From: JBBDMU01 sp040878115
GTDB lineage: Bacteria; Bacteroidota; Rhodothermia; Balneolales; Natronogracilivirgulaceae
DNA length: 28,502 bases
Assembly (NCBI GenBank): GCA_040878115.1
Contig: JBBDMV010000055.1
Span: 1-28,502, forward strand
Direction: 5' to 3'
In this document: positions 15,031 through 23,044 of the stretch, piece after piece
How the letters are laid out: the number at the start of each line of letters is the position of its first letter
How positions within the stretch are numbered: position 1 is the stretch's first letter
Notes under the pieces: model-generated
What the model saw: only the letters and a program-made list of their open reading frames with translations
What the model was told of the DNA's origin: nothing
Database searches by the model: none
Position numbers and translations under genes: made by a program

Positions 15031-15057
15031 CAACTTCAGGCCCCATAAGGCAACAGA

Positions 15058-16908
15058 ATGAACGAAAACCTTACCTATAAACTTGATCATCTACCGTTTC
15101 AACCCGGAGTCTATCTGTTCAAAGATACCGGGAACAGTATTCTTTATATCGGCAAGGCCAAACGGCTGAGGAACAGGGTGCGTTCTTACTTTCAGGAATC
15201 AAGGCCTTTTTCTGGTAAAATTCAAGCATTGGTGAATCGTATTGCCGATGTAGAAGTCATTACCACCGATTCTGAAGCAGAAGCTCTTATTCTGGAAAAT
15301 AACCTGATCAAACAGCATCAGCCTCGGTATAACATCAATCTTAAGGATGACAAATCTTATCCTTACATTTGCGTGACCAACGAGGATCGCCCAAGGGTGT
15401 TCCCGACGAGAACAATTATCAGGGATGGTAGCCGATATTTCGGCCCGTATGACCATGCGGGTAAAATGAGGCAAATGCTGGAGACTATTCGTCAGACATT
15501 CGGCCTTTGCACGTGTGCCGTTACCCCACGCATGATCGACCATTCCCGTGGTATGCCGAAATGGGGCAAATGCTTTGAAGACTATTTCGAAAACTGTTCC
15601 GAAGAAATGGACGCTGAGCTTTACCGTGATATTGTTGAAAAGGTTAAACGACTTCTGAATGGTAAGACTGATGGCCTTATCCGTGACTTGAAAGAAGAAA
15701 TGCTCATGGCTTCCCAGTCTATGGAATATGAGAAAGCGGCGCAGCTTCGTGATGGTATTAATTCATTGAATAAGTACAGCCAGAAGATGAAAATTATTAC
15801 GAATGATGCTATAGATCGTGACGTATTTGGCCTTGAAGTGGATGAAGAGGAAAACCTGGCCTGTGGTGTATTATTTAAAATTCGTGACGGTAAGCTATTA
15901 GGAAGATATCACCGTTTGCTGAAAAACATTGAGGGCAGACAGAATGCAGAGATCTTGCAGACTTTTATAGAAGATTATTATACCAGCGCGGTTGCCGGAA
16001 CGAGTCCTGATGAAGTTCATATTAGTGATGTGTTGGAGGATGACGAGCCTTTATTGGAGTTTCTCGCTGAGGAACACCATAAGAAGGTGCCCATAATCCA
16101 GCCGAAAATAGGTGAAAAAGCTCAGTTTGTCCGTATGGCGCTGTCTAATGCAAAACTCCTGTTGGGAGAGGCGAAAGTTCAGAAGCAGAAAGCTGAAACG
16201 GACCGGATACCCCATTCGGTAAAATGCCTGCAGCGCGATCTTCGCCTTAAACAACCGCCACGCCGCATTGAATGCTTTGACATCTCCAATCTACAGGGAA
16301 CCGATACAGTAGCTTCTTTGGTCTGTTTCGTAGATGGTCAGCCCCGAAAGAGCGAGTATAAGCGATACAACATTAATACCGTTACCGGGCCCGACGATTT
16401 TGCTTCCATGAGGGAGGTCATCCGAAGGCGCTATTCACGCCTTATGAAAGAAAAACAGCACATTCCCGACATGATCATCGTTGACGGCGGCAAAGGCCAG
16501 CTTTCAAGTGCCGTTGCTGTTTTGAAGGATATCGGTTTTTTTGGACAAGCTACCCTCATCGGACTTGCCAAAAGACTTGAAGAAGTTTATTTACCCGGAG
16601 AATCGGAACCTGTTATGATTCCAAAGACATCATCGAGCCTGAAGCTACTACAGCGGCTACGAGACGAGGCTCACCGTTTTGCCATCACTTTCCACCGCCA
16701 AAAGAGAAGCAAGCGTACTTTTAAAAGCGAGCTGCAGGATATTGCCGGGGTAGGTGAGAAGAGCGTTACAAAATTATTAACACATTTCGGCTCTGCCAGG
16801 CAGGTATCCGAGGCTGAACGGAGTCAGCTTGAACCGATTGTGGGAAAAGCCATAGCGGAGAAAGTTTATAAGAGCCTGAGGGAGAAAGCTCTGAAAAGCG
16901 AGAAGTAG
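15058..16908 (+). CDS. uvrC: UvrABC system protein C
   Basis: 616 aa, the normal length. It makes both incisions in nucleotide excision repair with UvrA and UvrB, in the cytosol. Domains in order: a GIY-YIG nuclease (GVYLFKDTGNSILYIGKAK, about 18-36), a UVR motif that binds UvrB (MEYEKAAQLRDGI, about 222-234), an RNase-H-like nuclease domain with FDISNLQGTDTVASLV and MIIVDGGKGQLSSA, and a C-terminal helix-hairpin-helix region (LQDIAGVGEKSVTKLL). All expected parts are present. The gene is divergent from the RluA-family gene. A convergent 70-aa gene ends 25 bp after it, and a 6-bp hairpin (16920-16936) lies between them. Confidence 0.97.
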   Translation: MNENLTYKLDHLPFQPGVYLFKDTGNSILYIGKAKRLRNRVRSYFQESRPFSGKIQALVNRIADVEVITTDSEAEALILENNLIKQHQPRYNINLKDDKSYPYICVTNEDRPRVFPTRTIIRDGSRYFGPYDHAGKMRQMLETIRQTFGLCTCAVTPRMIDHSRGMPKWGKCFEDYFENCSEEMDAELYRDIVEKVKRLLNGKTDGLIRDLKEEMLMASQSMEYEKAAQLRDGINSLNKYSQKMKIITNDAIDRDVFGLEVDEEENLACGVLFKIRDGKLLGRYHRLLKNIEGRQNAEILQTFIEDYYTSAVAGTSPDEVHISDVLEDDEPLLEFLAEEHHKKVPIIQPKIGEKAQFVRMALSNAKLLLGEAKVQKQKAETDRIPHSVKCLQRDLRLKQPPRRIECFDISNLQGTDTVASLVCFVDGQPRKSEYKRYNINTVTGPDDFASMREVIRRRYSRLMKEKQHIPDMIIVDGGKGQLSSAVAVLKDIGFFGQATLIGLAKRLEEVYLPGESEPVMIPKTSSSLKLLQRLRDEAHRFAITFHRQKRSKRTFKSELQDIAGVGEKSVTKLLTHFGSARQVSEAERSQLEPIVGKAIAEKVYKSLREKALKSEK

Positions 16909-16933
16909 GATGTGAAAAGTAACCTTTGTCAGG

Positions 16934-17146
16934 TTAGTTCCGGCGGCAACGGTAATAAAATTCTCTGATGATAACTTCATGGGTTTCCTTCATCCCTTCC
17001 CTGATAAGATCAGGCTCCTGACTATTGTCCCGGGTTGATAAAATCACGGCGGACTGATTTATTTTCGGCTGATTTTTCTTATTCTGCCCAAATTCTTTCC
17101 AAAGTTGATCGAGAAATTTGCGAAAAATGTTATATTTCTTGTCCAT
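16934..17146 (-). CDS. 70-aa protein, paralogue of the one at 19686-19898
   Basis: No known family. The chosen start is the ATG at 17144-17146, preceded by GAAGAGAGCTC, a good ribosome site; a longer reading frame to 17185 is open but unsupported. From this start the protein is exactly 70 aa and aligns without gaps to the 70-aa protein at 19686-19898, with 24 identical positions. Shared features are RKFL near residue 9, the QP at 26-27, LS at 36-37, and the C-terminal REFYxRxxRN (61-70). It is predicted soluble and basic at the end, without cysteine motifs. It is divergent from the sensor kinase gene and convergent with uvrC. A function cannot be given. Confidence 0.7.
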   Translation of the reverse strand: MDKKYNIFRKFLDQLWKEFGQNKKNQPKINQSAVILSTRDNSQEPDLIREGMKETHEVIIREFYYRCRRN

Positions 17147-17325
17147 GAGCTCTCTTCTTGATGCATAGTTATCACAGGATAACAAATCTCTGCGAATTTA
17201 TTAATTAATTTATTTTAAACATTCCTAACCTTGATGATTATATATCATTATCTTCAAATATTGAATTTGTTTTAAACACCGTTAGATGGTGGTTTCTGTC
17301 GATTTATACACTTTTTTAAAACAAA

Positions 17326-18327
17326 ATGAGGCTTTTAAAACCCGAAAAACTATTTGCAGATTGTCCATCTCCTGTATGTATTCTGGAAGGACCTGATCAC
17401 ATTTATACGTACACCAATAGGGCCTACGAGGAACTGATTAACGGGTGTAGCATCCTGGACCGGGCAGTCAAAGATGTCTCACCGGAATTGGCCGGGCAGG
17501 GCTTTATCAAGATCCTGGATGATGTTTTCGCTACTGGTAACGCATATCACTGTAAAGAGATGTCTTTGGACATTAATCAAAGTGATACGTATAAAAACCT
17601 GCATGTAAGTCTTTCCTGTTATCCCCTAATGGATGACAGCGATTTGGTGTATGGTATTTTTATCCAAGTGATTGATAATACGGAGCAGGTAGAATTGAAC
17701 AAGATCCTGCTAACGGAGCTTCACCACCGGGTAAAAAATAACCTGGCCTTTATCATTAGCCTGATCCAGTTGCAGGCCAATGAAGTTAAGGACCATCAAC
17801 AACAACTACTTCTGACAAACACGCAAAAAAGAATACGGACCATTGCAAAGGTACATGACCTGATTCTTAATCAGCAGGATTTAAAAAGAATTCCCGTTGA
17901 GAAGCTTCTTTGGAGCTTGTTTGACCATGGATTAAACTATTTTGATACTGGCGAGTCTATGGTAAAGATAGATGTTGATGAACTTTTTATTAATATAAAC
18001 CAGGCTATTCCCCTCGGCCTTATCTGCAATGAAATTATTGGATTAATCAAAGCCAGACTTAGCGAAAATTATTCGGTTTCAATTAAATCAGATCTGACCA
18101 GCCTGCCCAAAGTAGAACTATTTATTACCATCAATGATGTTGGTGACAATTTCTTTGAAAAAGATGCATTTTCAGAAGAAAAATCATTTGAAGCTAAATT
18201 AACAAATATCCTGGCCATGCAGCTTAAGGCTAAAATTGATGTTACTAAAGAAAATGGCTCTACAACCCTGATCATCCGTTTCACAAAAGCTGACGTGACA
18301 GGATCGGGTGCAGGTTATTTTATTTGA
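17326..18327 (+). CDS. PAS-domain sensor histidine kinase with degraded ATPase domain
   Basis: 333 aa. A PAS domain (about 10-118) leads to a HisKA_2-type dimerisation segment ELHHRVKNNLAFIISLIQLQ (131-150), with H134 as the likely phosphate acceptor. The C-terminal ATPase domain keeps the overall pattern (PLGLICNEI at 229-237 and a final ILAMQL..GSTTLIIRF) but lacks key residues. The second Asn of the N box is replaced (NEIIGLIKA, L240), and the DxGxG loop reads INDVGDNF (269-276). It may therefore bind ATP poorly or act as a signalling scaffold. There are no membrane segments, so it is cytosolic. No response regulator is adjacent. A divergent 70-aa gene starts 180 bp upstream. Confidence 0.85.
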   Translation: MRLLKPEKLFADCPSPVCILEGPDHIYTYTNRAYEELINGCSILDRAVKDVSPELAGQGFIKILDDVFATGNAYHCKEMSLDINQSDTYKNLHVSLSCYPLMDDSDLVYGIFIQVIDNTEQVELNKILLTELHHRVKNNLAFIISLIQLQANEVKDHQQQLLLTNTQKRIRTIAKVHDLILNQQDLKRIPVEKLLWSLFDHGLNYFDTGESMVKIDVDELFININQAIPLGLICNEIIGLIKARLSENYSVSIKSDLTSLPKVELFITINDVGDNFFEKDAFSEEKSFEAKLTNILAMQLKAKIDVTKENGSTTLIIRFTKADVTGSGAGYFI

Positions 18328-18349
18328 TAAAGAACAACAAATTGTTAGG

Positions 18350-19294
18350 TTAAAACCACATCAGAATAATGGTTAGTGCAACTAACGAAAACAGCGTGCT
18401 GGTGATAACACTCGCAGCAGCCAGCCCCTGGTCCCCTCCTAATTGCGTGGTAAGTATATAAGATGCGGCGGCAGTAGGGCAGGCTGCGAAAATCATGGCT
18501 ATAAATACTTGTTCGTTGGGAAGGTTCAAAGCCTTACATAATCCAAAGGTAACCAATGGTACAACTGCAACTTTCAATGAGCTTGTTATAAGTGCTAAAC
18601 GTATATTGCCGCGGAGTTCAAGCTGGACCAAAGCACCACCAAGGCTAACCAAAGCAAGGGCCAAAGCAGTTTGCCCCAGCAGTTCAAAGGGCCGGTCCAC
18701 GATCACCGGCAATCCCCAGTTCATCCACCCCAGAAAAGCTCCGCCGACGGTCGAGATGATTAAAGGGTTTTTCACCATTTGGGAAAGTATCTTTATTATA
18801 ATGGCTGTGTTTATTTTGCTTTTTGCCGATAATAAACTATAAATCGAAATGATATTATATAGCGGGATGAGTGCAGCCAAACCTATAACAGCTTCCGTGA
18901 CCATTTGGTTAGACATATTTCCACCGTTAAGTGCAAAAATAATCAAGGGCAGACCAACAAAAGCCAGATTTCCACGAAAGGATGCCTGAATGAATACCCC
19001 TGAATGCTCTTTTGGCAATTTCATCAGCTTAGATAACGCTGTGGCCAACAGACTAATGGCCACAGCAGAAAGCATCAGGGCCAAAACCAGGTTACCGGCC
19101 TCAAGTCCCCTGAAATCGGTTTCTGACAGATTGTGGATAAACAGGCTCGGCAGTGCCACCCAATAGGTGAACCGGTCCAGGCCCATACGGACTTCGGTAT
19201 TCAAAAAGCGGCCCTTCATAAACAAGGCAGCTCCCAGGCACACCAGTAGAATGATCGGCACTAAAGACTCGGCAGCTTGAAGCATAATTTGCAA
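18350..19294 (-). CDS. AEC-family (auxin efflux carrier type) transporter
   Basis: 314 aa, the family's usual size. There are about ten hydrophobic membrane segments spread over the whole length, starting at LVPIILLVCLGAALF. A segment with SFRGNLAFVGLPLI in the middle, and an ACPTAAASYIL segment near the end followed by GGDQGLAAASVITST, are typical of AEC carriers. Members move small organic acids or related anions across the inner membrane by gradient-driven transport; the substrate is unknown here. Two candidate start methionines (residues 1 and 4) are close together. It is convergent with the sensor kinase gene, with 22 bp between them. An imperfect 10-bp inverted repeat lies 20-49 bases upstream of its start. 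Confidence 0.9.
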   Translation of the reverse strand: MQIMLQAAESLVPIILLVCLGAALFMKGRFLNTEVRMGLDRFTYWVALPSLFIHNLSETDFRGLEAGNLVLALMLSAVAISLLATALSKLMKLPKEHSGVFIQASFRGNLAFVGLPLIIFALNGGNMSNQMVTEAVIGLAALIPLYNIISIYSLLSAKSKINTAIIIKILSQMVKNPLIISTVGGAFLGWMNWGLPVIVDRPFELLGQTALALALVSLGGALVQLELRGNIRLALITSSLKVAVVPLVTFGLCKALNLPNEQVFIAMIFAACPTAAASYILTTQLGGDQGLAAASVITSTLFSLVALTIILMWF

Positions 19295-19313
19295 ATATAA
19301 TAAAAATGATATA

Positions 19314-19343
19314 ATGATTTGACGGTGCTGACAGTCATATCAT
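19314..19343. promoter_or_regulatory. Inverted repeat upstream of the AEC transporter
   Basis: ATGATTTGAC (19314-19323) and GTCATATCAT (19334-19343) are inverted with 9 of 10 matches, and the two centres are 20 bp apart. The site lies 20-49 bases before the transporter start on the minus strand, a reasonable operator position. The regulator is unknown. Confidence 0.35.
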
Positions 19344-19573
19344 TTAGTGCCTGGTGATTTATGATAAAAAACCAGGCAATAGGATAGATAATTTCTTTGA
19401 TGTTCGTCATCGTACCAGGCAATTGTTCGGTAAATGTCATCGCCTTGTAATGTGTGCAAACCTTCATTCATTAAAAGGAACTTACACCTGTCATGCAAGG
19501 TTATTAAGTTTGATAACATAGAGTTAAATCCGAACAAATATTCAAGAGGAAGTATTAAACAGCCCTTTGCCAT
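19340..19573 (-). CDS. Doubtful 77-aa hypothetical protein
   Basis: An open frame upstream of the transporter on the same strand, with no known family and no convincing ribosome site. The composition looks fairly protein-like (GDDIYRTIAWYDDEHQRNYL near the end), and an internal methionine would give a 59-aa version. It overlaps a hairpin and a repeated decamer, so it may be chance. It is included because nothing else fills this gap. Confidence 0.22.
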   Translation of the reverse strand: MAKGCLILPLEYLFGFNSMLSNLITLHDRCKFLLMNEGLHTLQGDDIYRTIAWYDDEHQRNYLSYCLVFYHKSPGTK

Positions 19574-19685
19574 TCATATTTTTTCGTTGCATAAAATTCA
19601 TAATAAATTTTATGAAATTTTAACTAAGAACAACTATCAGAAATTGTTATTCTATTTTAACTATTTAAAACAAAAGGGAGAATTA

Positions 19686-19898
19686 ATGAAAAATGATCAC
19701 AGGAATTATCGAAAATTTCTAGAGCAGTTTTGCAAAGTAATAGAAGACATGAGCGAAAAGCAGCCGGTCAAATTTCTGACTGTAATGGCATTATCTTCTA
19801 TAGACTCGGAAAGGGAAATTCAACATATTACCGGAGAAATAAAGGAGAGCCAGAAGAAAATTGTGAGGGAATTTTACTTTAGAAGCCATAGAAATTAG
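19686..19898 (+). CDS. 70-aa protein, paralogue of the one at 16934-17146
   Basis: No known family. The frame is open further upstream, but the start at ATG 19686 is chosen because a strong ribosome site (GGGAG, 6 bases before) precedes it and because it gives exactly 70 aa, equal to its paralogue. The gapless alignment has 24 of 70 identities, strongest at YRKFLEQ (8-14) and at the end (IVREFYFRSHRN, 59-70). The protein is charged and has no signal peptide or membrane segment. It is the nearest plus-strand gene after the transporter, 180 bp ahead of the orphan 142-aa gene. Together the two paralogues enclose the sensor kinase and the transporter. Function unknown. Confidence 0.7.
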   Translation: MKNDHRNYRKFLEQFCKVIEDMSEKQPVKFLTVMALSSIDSEREIQHITGEIKESQKKIVREFYFRSHRN

Positions 19899-20084
19899 TG
19901 AGGGTAAACCAGGTTGTAGTATTAAATATTAGCAATTTCAGGAGATGCGTTATCTATTTGGATACAAATTAACACAAGCTGTCAGCCCATACCATTTCCT
20001 GATTTTGTTTAATTAATACAAGCTTCCATAGTATTCCTCGTAAGTAGATAAAGATACTATATTCACTGCAAATGGAGTTTGCTT

Positions 20085-20513
20085 ATGATGACGAAAGATG
20101 AACTTAAAACTGAATCAGAGAAGCTTCAAGAAGATACTGAGGAAATTACTAAAAAGGGAACAATTGATCTGCGAAATAACGAGCGCCTAAAGAAACTAAC
20201 ACGCGAGAAAGATTACATAGATCACTTGTTGCTGACCATGGAGGATGATACCAATCAGCAAAAGAAAAAGTTGCTTATAAACTTTCTGACTGACCTTCGG
20301 GAAGAGCTATATCAATTTAGAGAAAGTAAGCTACTCGCTGACCCCGAGGCTAGAAAATATATAGACCAGTGCTGCGAAAAGGACCGTAGTGAGGGAGAAT
20401 ATGTGAAATGCGCTAAAACAATTCTAGACGATTTCTACCCTGAGCTTAAAAGGAAGGGTTACATTAACCTGGTTTATGAAGGGCTATTCCTGGCTAATGA
20501 ACCTGCGAGATAA
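20085..20513 (+). CDS. 142-aa charged protein of unknown function
   Basis: No recognised family. The start at ATG 20085 has a GGAG ribosome site 7 bases upstream; the frame can also be opened at a TTG six bases earlier. The first 70 residues are very rich in Lys and Glu with leucines spaced as in a long helix or short coiled coil (KDELKTESEKLQEDTEEI, then ERLKKLTREKDYIDHLLL). The second half has a CCEKDRSEGEYVKC stretch with three cysteines, then a more hydrophobic end (GYINLVYEGLFLANEPAR). It is cytosolic. The neighbours are the 70-aa gene upstream and the convergent msrB. Function cannot be given. Confidence 0.75.
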   Translation: MMTKDELKTESEKLQEDTEEITKKGTIDLRNNERLKKLTREKDYIDHLLLTMEDDTNQQKKKLLINFLTDLREELYQFRESKLLADPEARKYIDQCCEKDRSEGEYVKCAKTILDDFYPELKRKGYINLVYEGLFLANEPAR

Positions 20514-20547
20514 TATAGTGAGATCATGGACCGTACCTGATAAGGGT

Positions 20548-20922
20548 TCAGCTTCCCGGATCGAACTTTAAAGATACCGAATTCACGCAATGCCTGGTGT
20601 TTTTGGGTGTCAGGTATTCCCCCTGGAATACGTGGCCTAAATGTCCTTTACAATTTGCGCAGATGATTTCAATCCGTCTGCCGTCTGCATCAGGCACACG
20701 TTCAACAGCCCCTCCAATTTCATCGTCAAAACTTGGCCAGCCGCAGTGGGATTCAAACTTGAATTCCGAATGGTACAAAGGGGTGTTGCACCTTTTGCAT
20801 AAATAGAGGCCCTTTTCATTGAAAGAATTATACTTACCGCTAAAAGGCATCTCCGTTCCTTTTTGGACGATAACCTCTTCCTCTTCAGGGCTCAGTGGAT
20901 TATGTTTTGTATTATTATTCAT
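20548..20922 (-). CDS. msrB: Peptide methionine sulfoxide reductase MsrB
   Basis: 124 aa, complete. It reduces the R-epimer of methionine sulfoxide in proteins. Zinc ligands are C42 and C45 (CKRC) and C88 and C91 (CANC). The catalytic cysteine is C112 in RHCVNSVSLKF, and C60 in SHCGWPSF is the likely resolving cysteine. There is no signal peptide, so it acts in the cytosol, unlike the MsrA at the other end of the window. It is convergent with the 142-aa gene. The 283 bp upstream hold no recognised element. Confidence 0.96.
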   Translation of the reverse strand: MNNNTKHNPLSPEEEEVIVQKGTEMPFSGKYNSFNEKGLYLCKRCNTPLYHSEFKFESHCGWPSFDDEIGGAVERVPDADGRRIEIICANCKGHLGHVFQGEYLTPKNTRHCVNSVSLKFDPGS

Positions 20923-21205
20923 GGTACCGAAATAAAGGTAAATAATTTAGAAGGTCAAATGATCATTAGCTATTACGAGTAAGGACACGGTAAATTACAG
21001 CTTTTCACCCATCATTTTCATTATAAGTTATCAGGTTTCATGCCCTGGACCAGAAATGAAGGGTGATGGTTTAACATTTGCTATAGTTATTGGCCAGGTT
21101 AATTACTTCGTAAAATAAGTATAAAAATATCTTATAGTTAGGTGCGTTTATTTTGAGTACTATCCAAATATTTTAATATTAAACCAGCACATATATATAA
21201 TCAGC

Positions 21206-21493
21206 ATGAGTAATAGCGGGAGAAGTAAAGATACTATCAAAGAGATAGCAAGAAGAACAACGATGACCGAAGCCCAAGCCTACAAGCTATATGAAATAAC
21301 GGATGATATGGACCAGGTCAGAAGATTTGCTCGTTTGAAGGATTATGGTTTGCCTTTAAGGTCTATTTATATTACCGCTGAACTAGGGGCCGATGCTCAT
21401 GTACTAAGGGAAGCCTGGCAGGATTTGATGGGTGAGAATATTATCACCGAATGTCATATAGCCGCACAGAAAATGAAGAGTTTCTTAAATTAA
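21206..21493 (+). CDS. 95-aa protein of unknown function
   Basis: No recognised family. It is predicted to be all-helical, soluble and slightly basic at the N-terminus, with a possible helix-turn-helix-like opening (IKEIARRTTMTEAQAYKLYEI, split here as IKEIARRTTM then TEAQAYKLYEI) and a DQVRRFARLKDYGLPLRSIY middle. The start ATG lies at 21206 with a weak ribosome site. It is isolated between convergent genes on both sides: msrB upstream on the minus strand and the GTPase gene downstream on the minus strand. A DNA-binding role is only a guess. Confidence 0.68.
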   Translation: MSNSGRSKDTIKEIARRTTMTEAQAYKLYEITDDMDQVRRFARLKDYGLPLRSIYITAELGADAHVLREAWQDLMGENIITECHIAAQKMKSFLN

Positions 21494-21594
21494 TAAATAT
21501 TACTCTCGGGAGGGGATTTGTCGTATCCCAAACTAAAAAAAGTAAAGTTGAGAAAAGCATGGTATAAGTTTTAGATACACCCCCAGCGGTGTGC

Positions 21595-21626
21595 TCTCAA
21601 TCCCCGTGCCCTTCGTCTCCGCGCTT
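21595..21626. repeat. Dispersed 32-bp purine-rich repeat, copy 2 (inverted)
   Basis: The reverse complement matches 12938-12969 at 25 of 32 positions. It lies just after the GTPase stop on the minus strand. An adjacent CACACC/GGTGT pairing on the minus strand could make a weak terminator. Confidence 0.5.
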
Positions 21627-21646
21627 TCAGTCTCTTTACTTGCCCA

Positions 21647-23044
21647 TCAAGGGCTAAACCGTTTCTCAGGCTCCTGTCGCTGATCCTCCTGCAGTTGATT
21701 GAAAATGATATTTTCCAGCTCCTGTTTTGTTTCTTCTTTATAAAAGTTGCGGCCCTGTTTGATTACTTCCCTGAGCAAACGTGTCAGCTTGATAGTGGTC
21801 ATTTTGTCGAAGTTATATTTTATAATAATCGTCTCCTGGTTGGCTGCCGTTTTGTTCTGGACCTTTGATGCCAGCTCCCTTAATCTGTTTATAATCAGGT
21901 ATCCCAGTTCGGGATGCAGCCTTTCAACTACATAGCGGTTATCTTTTCTGCTGACCTCTTTAAGCAGTTCCATCGGATCAAATCTGTTGCTTAAATAACC
22001 ACCACCGGCCCCGGCTGCACCTCCGAGGGCGGTGAACACACCGAAAGTCAATCCCCCGGTCGCCACATCCACAGCGGCACCGGCCCCGGCGCCGGTTATG
22101 CCTGCTATAAAGCTTCTCTGCCATGGCGTGATATATTTTCTCATGACAACCTCATCCATTACGTCGCTTTCGTTAAGGTCGAAATCCATCTGTACGTGCT
22201 GTGTTTTGAAGCCGTAGTGTCTGACGATCTCCATCTGACTGTTTTCCAGTATGCTACGAACGTAATCCCTTACTTTGTCAAAAAGGATCCCGGTATATTC
22301 ACCTTTGGTGTGAAGGTCATCGGCAGACGTGGAGAATGATCCCTTGTAAGCTTCCAGCACAGCTTTTCTTATGGTGACGGCCGTTTTTTTTAAGGCCGCC
22401 TCATGATTTTTATTTAAAGCGTCAATGGCTTGCAATACCTTGTCTTCCCAATCCGGGTTCAGGTGACTGAAGGCATCCAGGAGCCTGAGCTTTTCGTGGA
22501 AACTGGTTTTGTGAGGATTGAATACCTTGACGATCCTAAAGTGGAGGTCCAGGTTCTGCTGCCACTCGGCCAGATGCCTGATGCCGTCAATGGGGTTCAG
22601 GATGGCAATGCGGGGCAGGCCCGTCCACTTAAGCAGTTCAATCTCCCGGATATACTTTGACTCATTAAATGGCTTCGAACTGTCGGCCACATAAACGATG
22701 CCTCCATATTGGACAATGGGTTTGAATATTTCAATTTCATTCCTGAATTCTTCCTGATGCCGGTACTCGCGGTGGAAACGGCTGAACAGGTCCAGCGGGT
22801 TTTTACTTACCTCGATACCCCAGTCTCTGAGGATCTCACTCAAGCCTCTTGCGTTTTCAAAACCCGGGGTATCCCATATGGTATACATGACCCTGCTATC
22901 TACCTTCATGGGGTAGGCTTTGCTTCTGATGGTTGTGCCTGCCGTGGGATTGATTTCAATAGACTCATCGTTGGTCAGGGCCTTGACCAATGTGCTTTTG
23001 CCTTTGTTTGGTGCCCCGGTTACTATAAATACAGGATTTTCCAT
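21647..23044 (-). CDS. GTPase of the DUF3482 type with hydrophobic hinge
   Basis: 465 aa. The P-loop GAPNKGKS (10-17), DTPG (58-61) and an unusual G4 motif NPID (150-153, in place of NKxD) define a TRAFAC-type GTPase. The C-terminal half is helical and contains a Gly/Ala-rich hydrophobic hairpin (about 313-350), which suggests transient membrane association as in dynamin-like or IRG-like proteins. The size, order and neighbour match the GTPase/DUF3482 proteins of proteobacteria, which are encoded next to DUF2868 membrane proteins. Here the start overlaps the stop of such a membrane protein (TAATG, one shared base), so the two are co-translated. The substrate and process are unknown. Confidence 0.8.
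   Translation of the reverse strand: MENPVFIVTGAPNKGKSTLVKALTNDESIEINPTAGTTIRSKAYPMKVDSRVMYTIWDTPGFENARGLSEILRDWGIEVSKNPLDLFSRFHREYRHQEEFRNEIEIFKPIVQYGGIVYVADSSKPFNESKYIREIELLKWTGLPRIAILNPIDGIRHLAEWQQNLDLHFRIVKVFNPHKTSFHEKLRLLDAFSHLNPDWEDKVLQAIDALNKNHEAALKKTAVTIRKAVLEAYKGSFSTSADDLHTKGEYTGILFDKVRDYVRSILENSQMEIVRHYGFKTQHVQMDFDLNESDVMDEVVMRKYITPWQRSFIAGITGAGAGAAVDVATGGLTFGVFTALGGAAGAGGGYLSNRFDPMELLKEVSRKDNRYVVERLHPELGYLIINRLRELASKVQNKTAANQETIIIKYNFDKMTTIKLTRLLREVIKQGRNFYKEETKQELENIIFNQLQEDQRQEPEKRFSP

Larger units (their letters stand above)
19295..19685. other. AT-rich spacer upstream of the transporter and the second 70-aa gene
   Basis: About 390 bp. It holds the inverted repeat 19314-19343, a perfect 7-bp hairpin GCCTGGT/ACCAGGC (19349-19355 and 19371-19377), a repeated ACCAGGCAAT (19371 and 19414), and a doubtful 77-aa minus reading frame. 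The last 100 bp are strongly AT-rich and should carry the promoter of the 70-aa gene. Confidence 0.55.

Noticed and set aside
19434..19685. N-terminal extension of the second 70-aa protein
   Set aside because: The frame is open upstream, but the strong GGGAG site before 19686 and the equal length of the paralogue favour the shorter protein.
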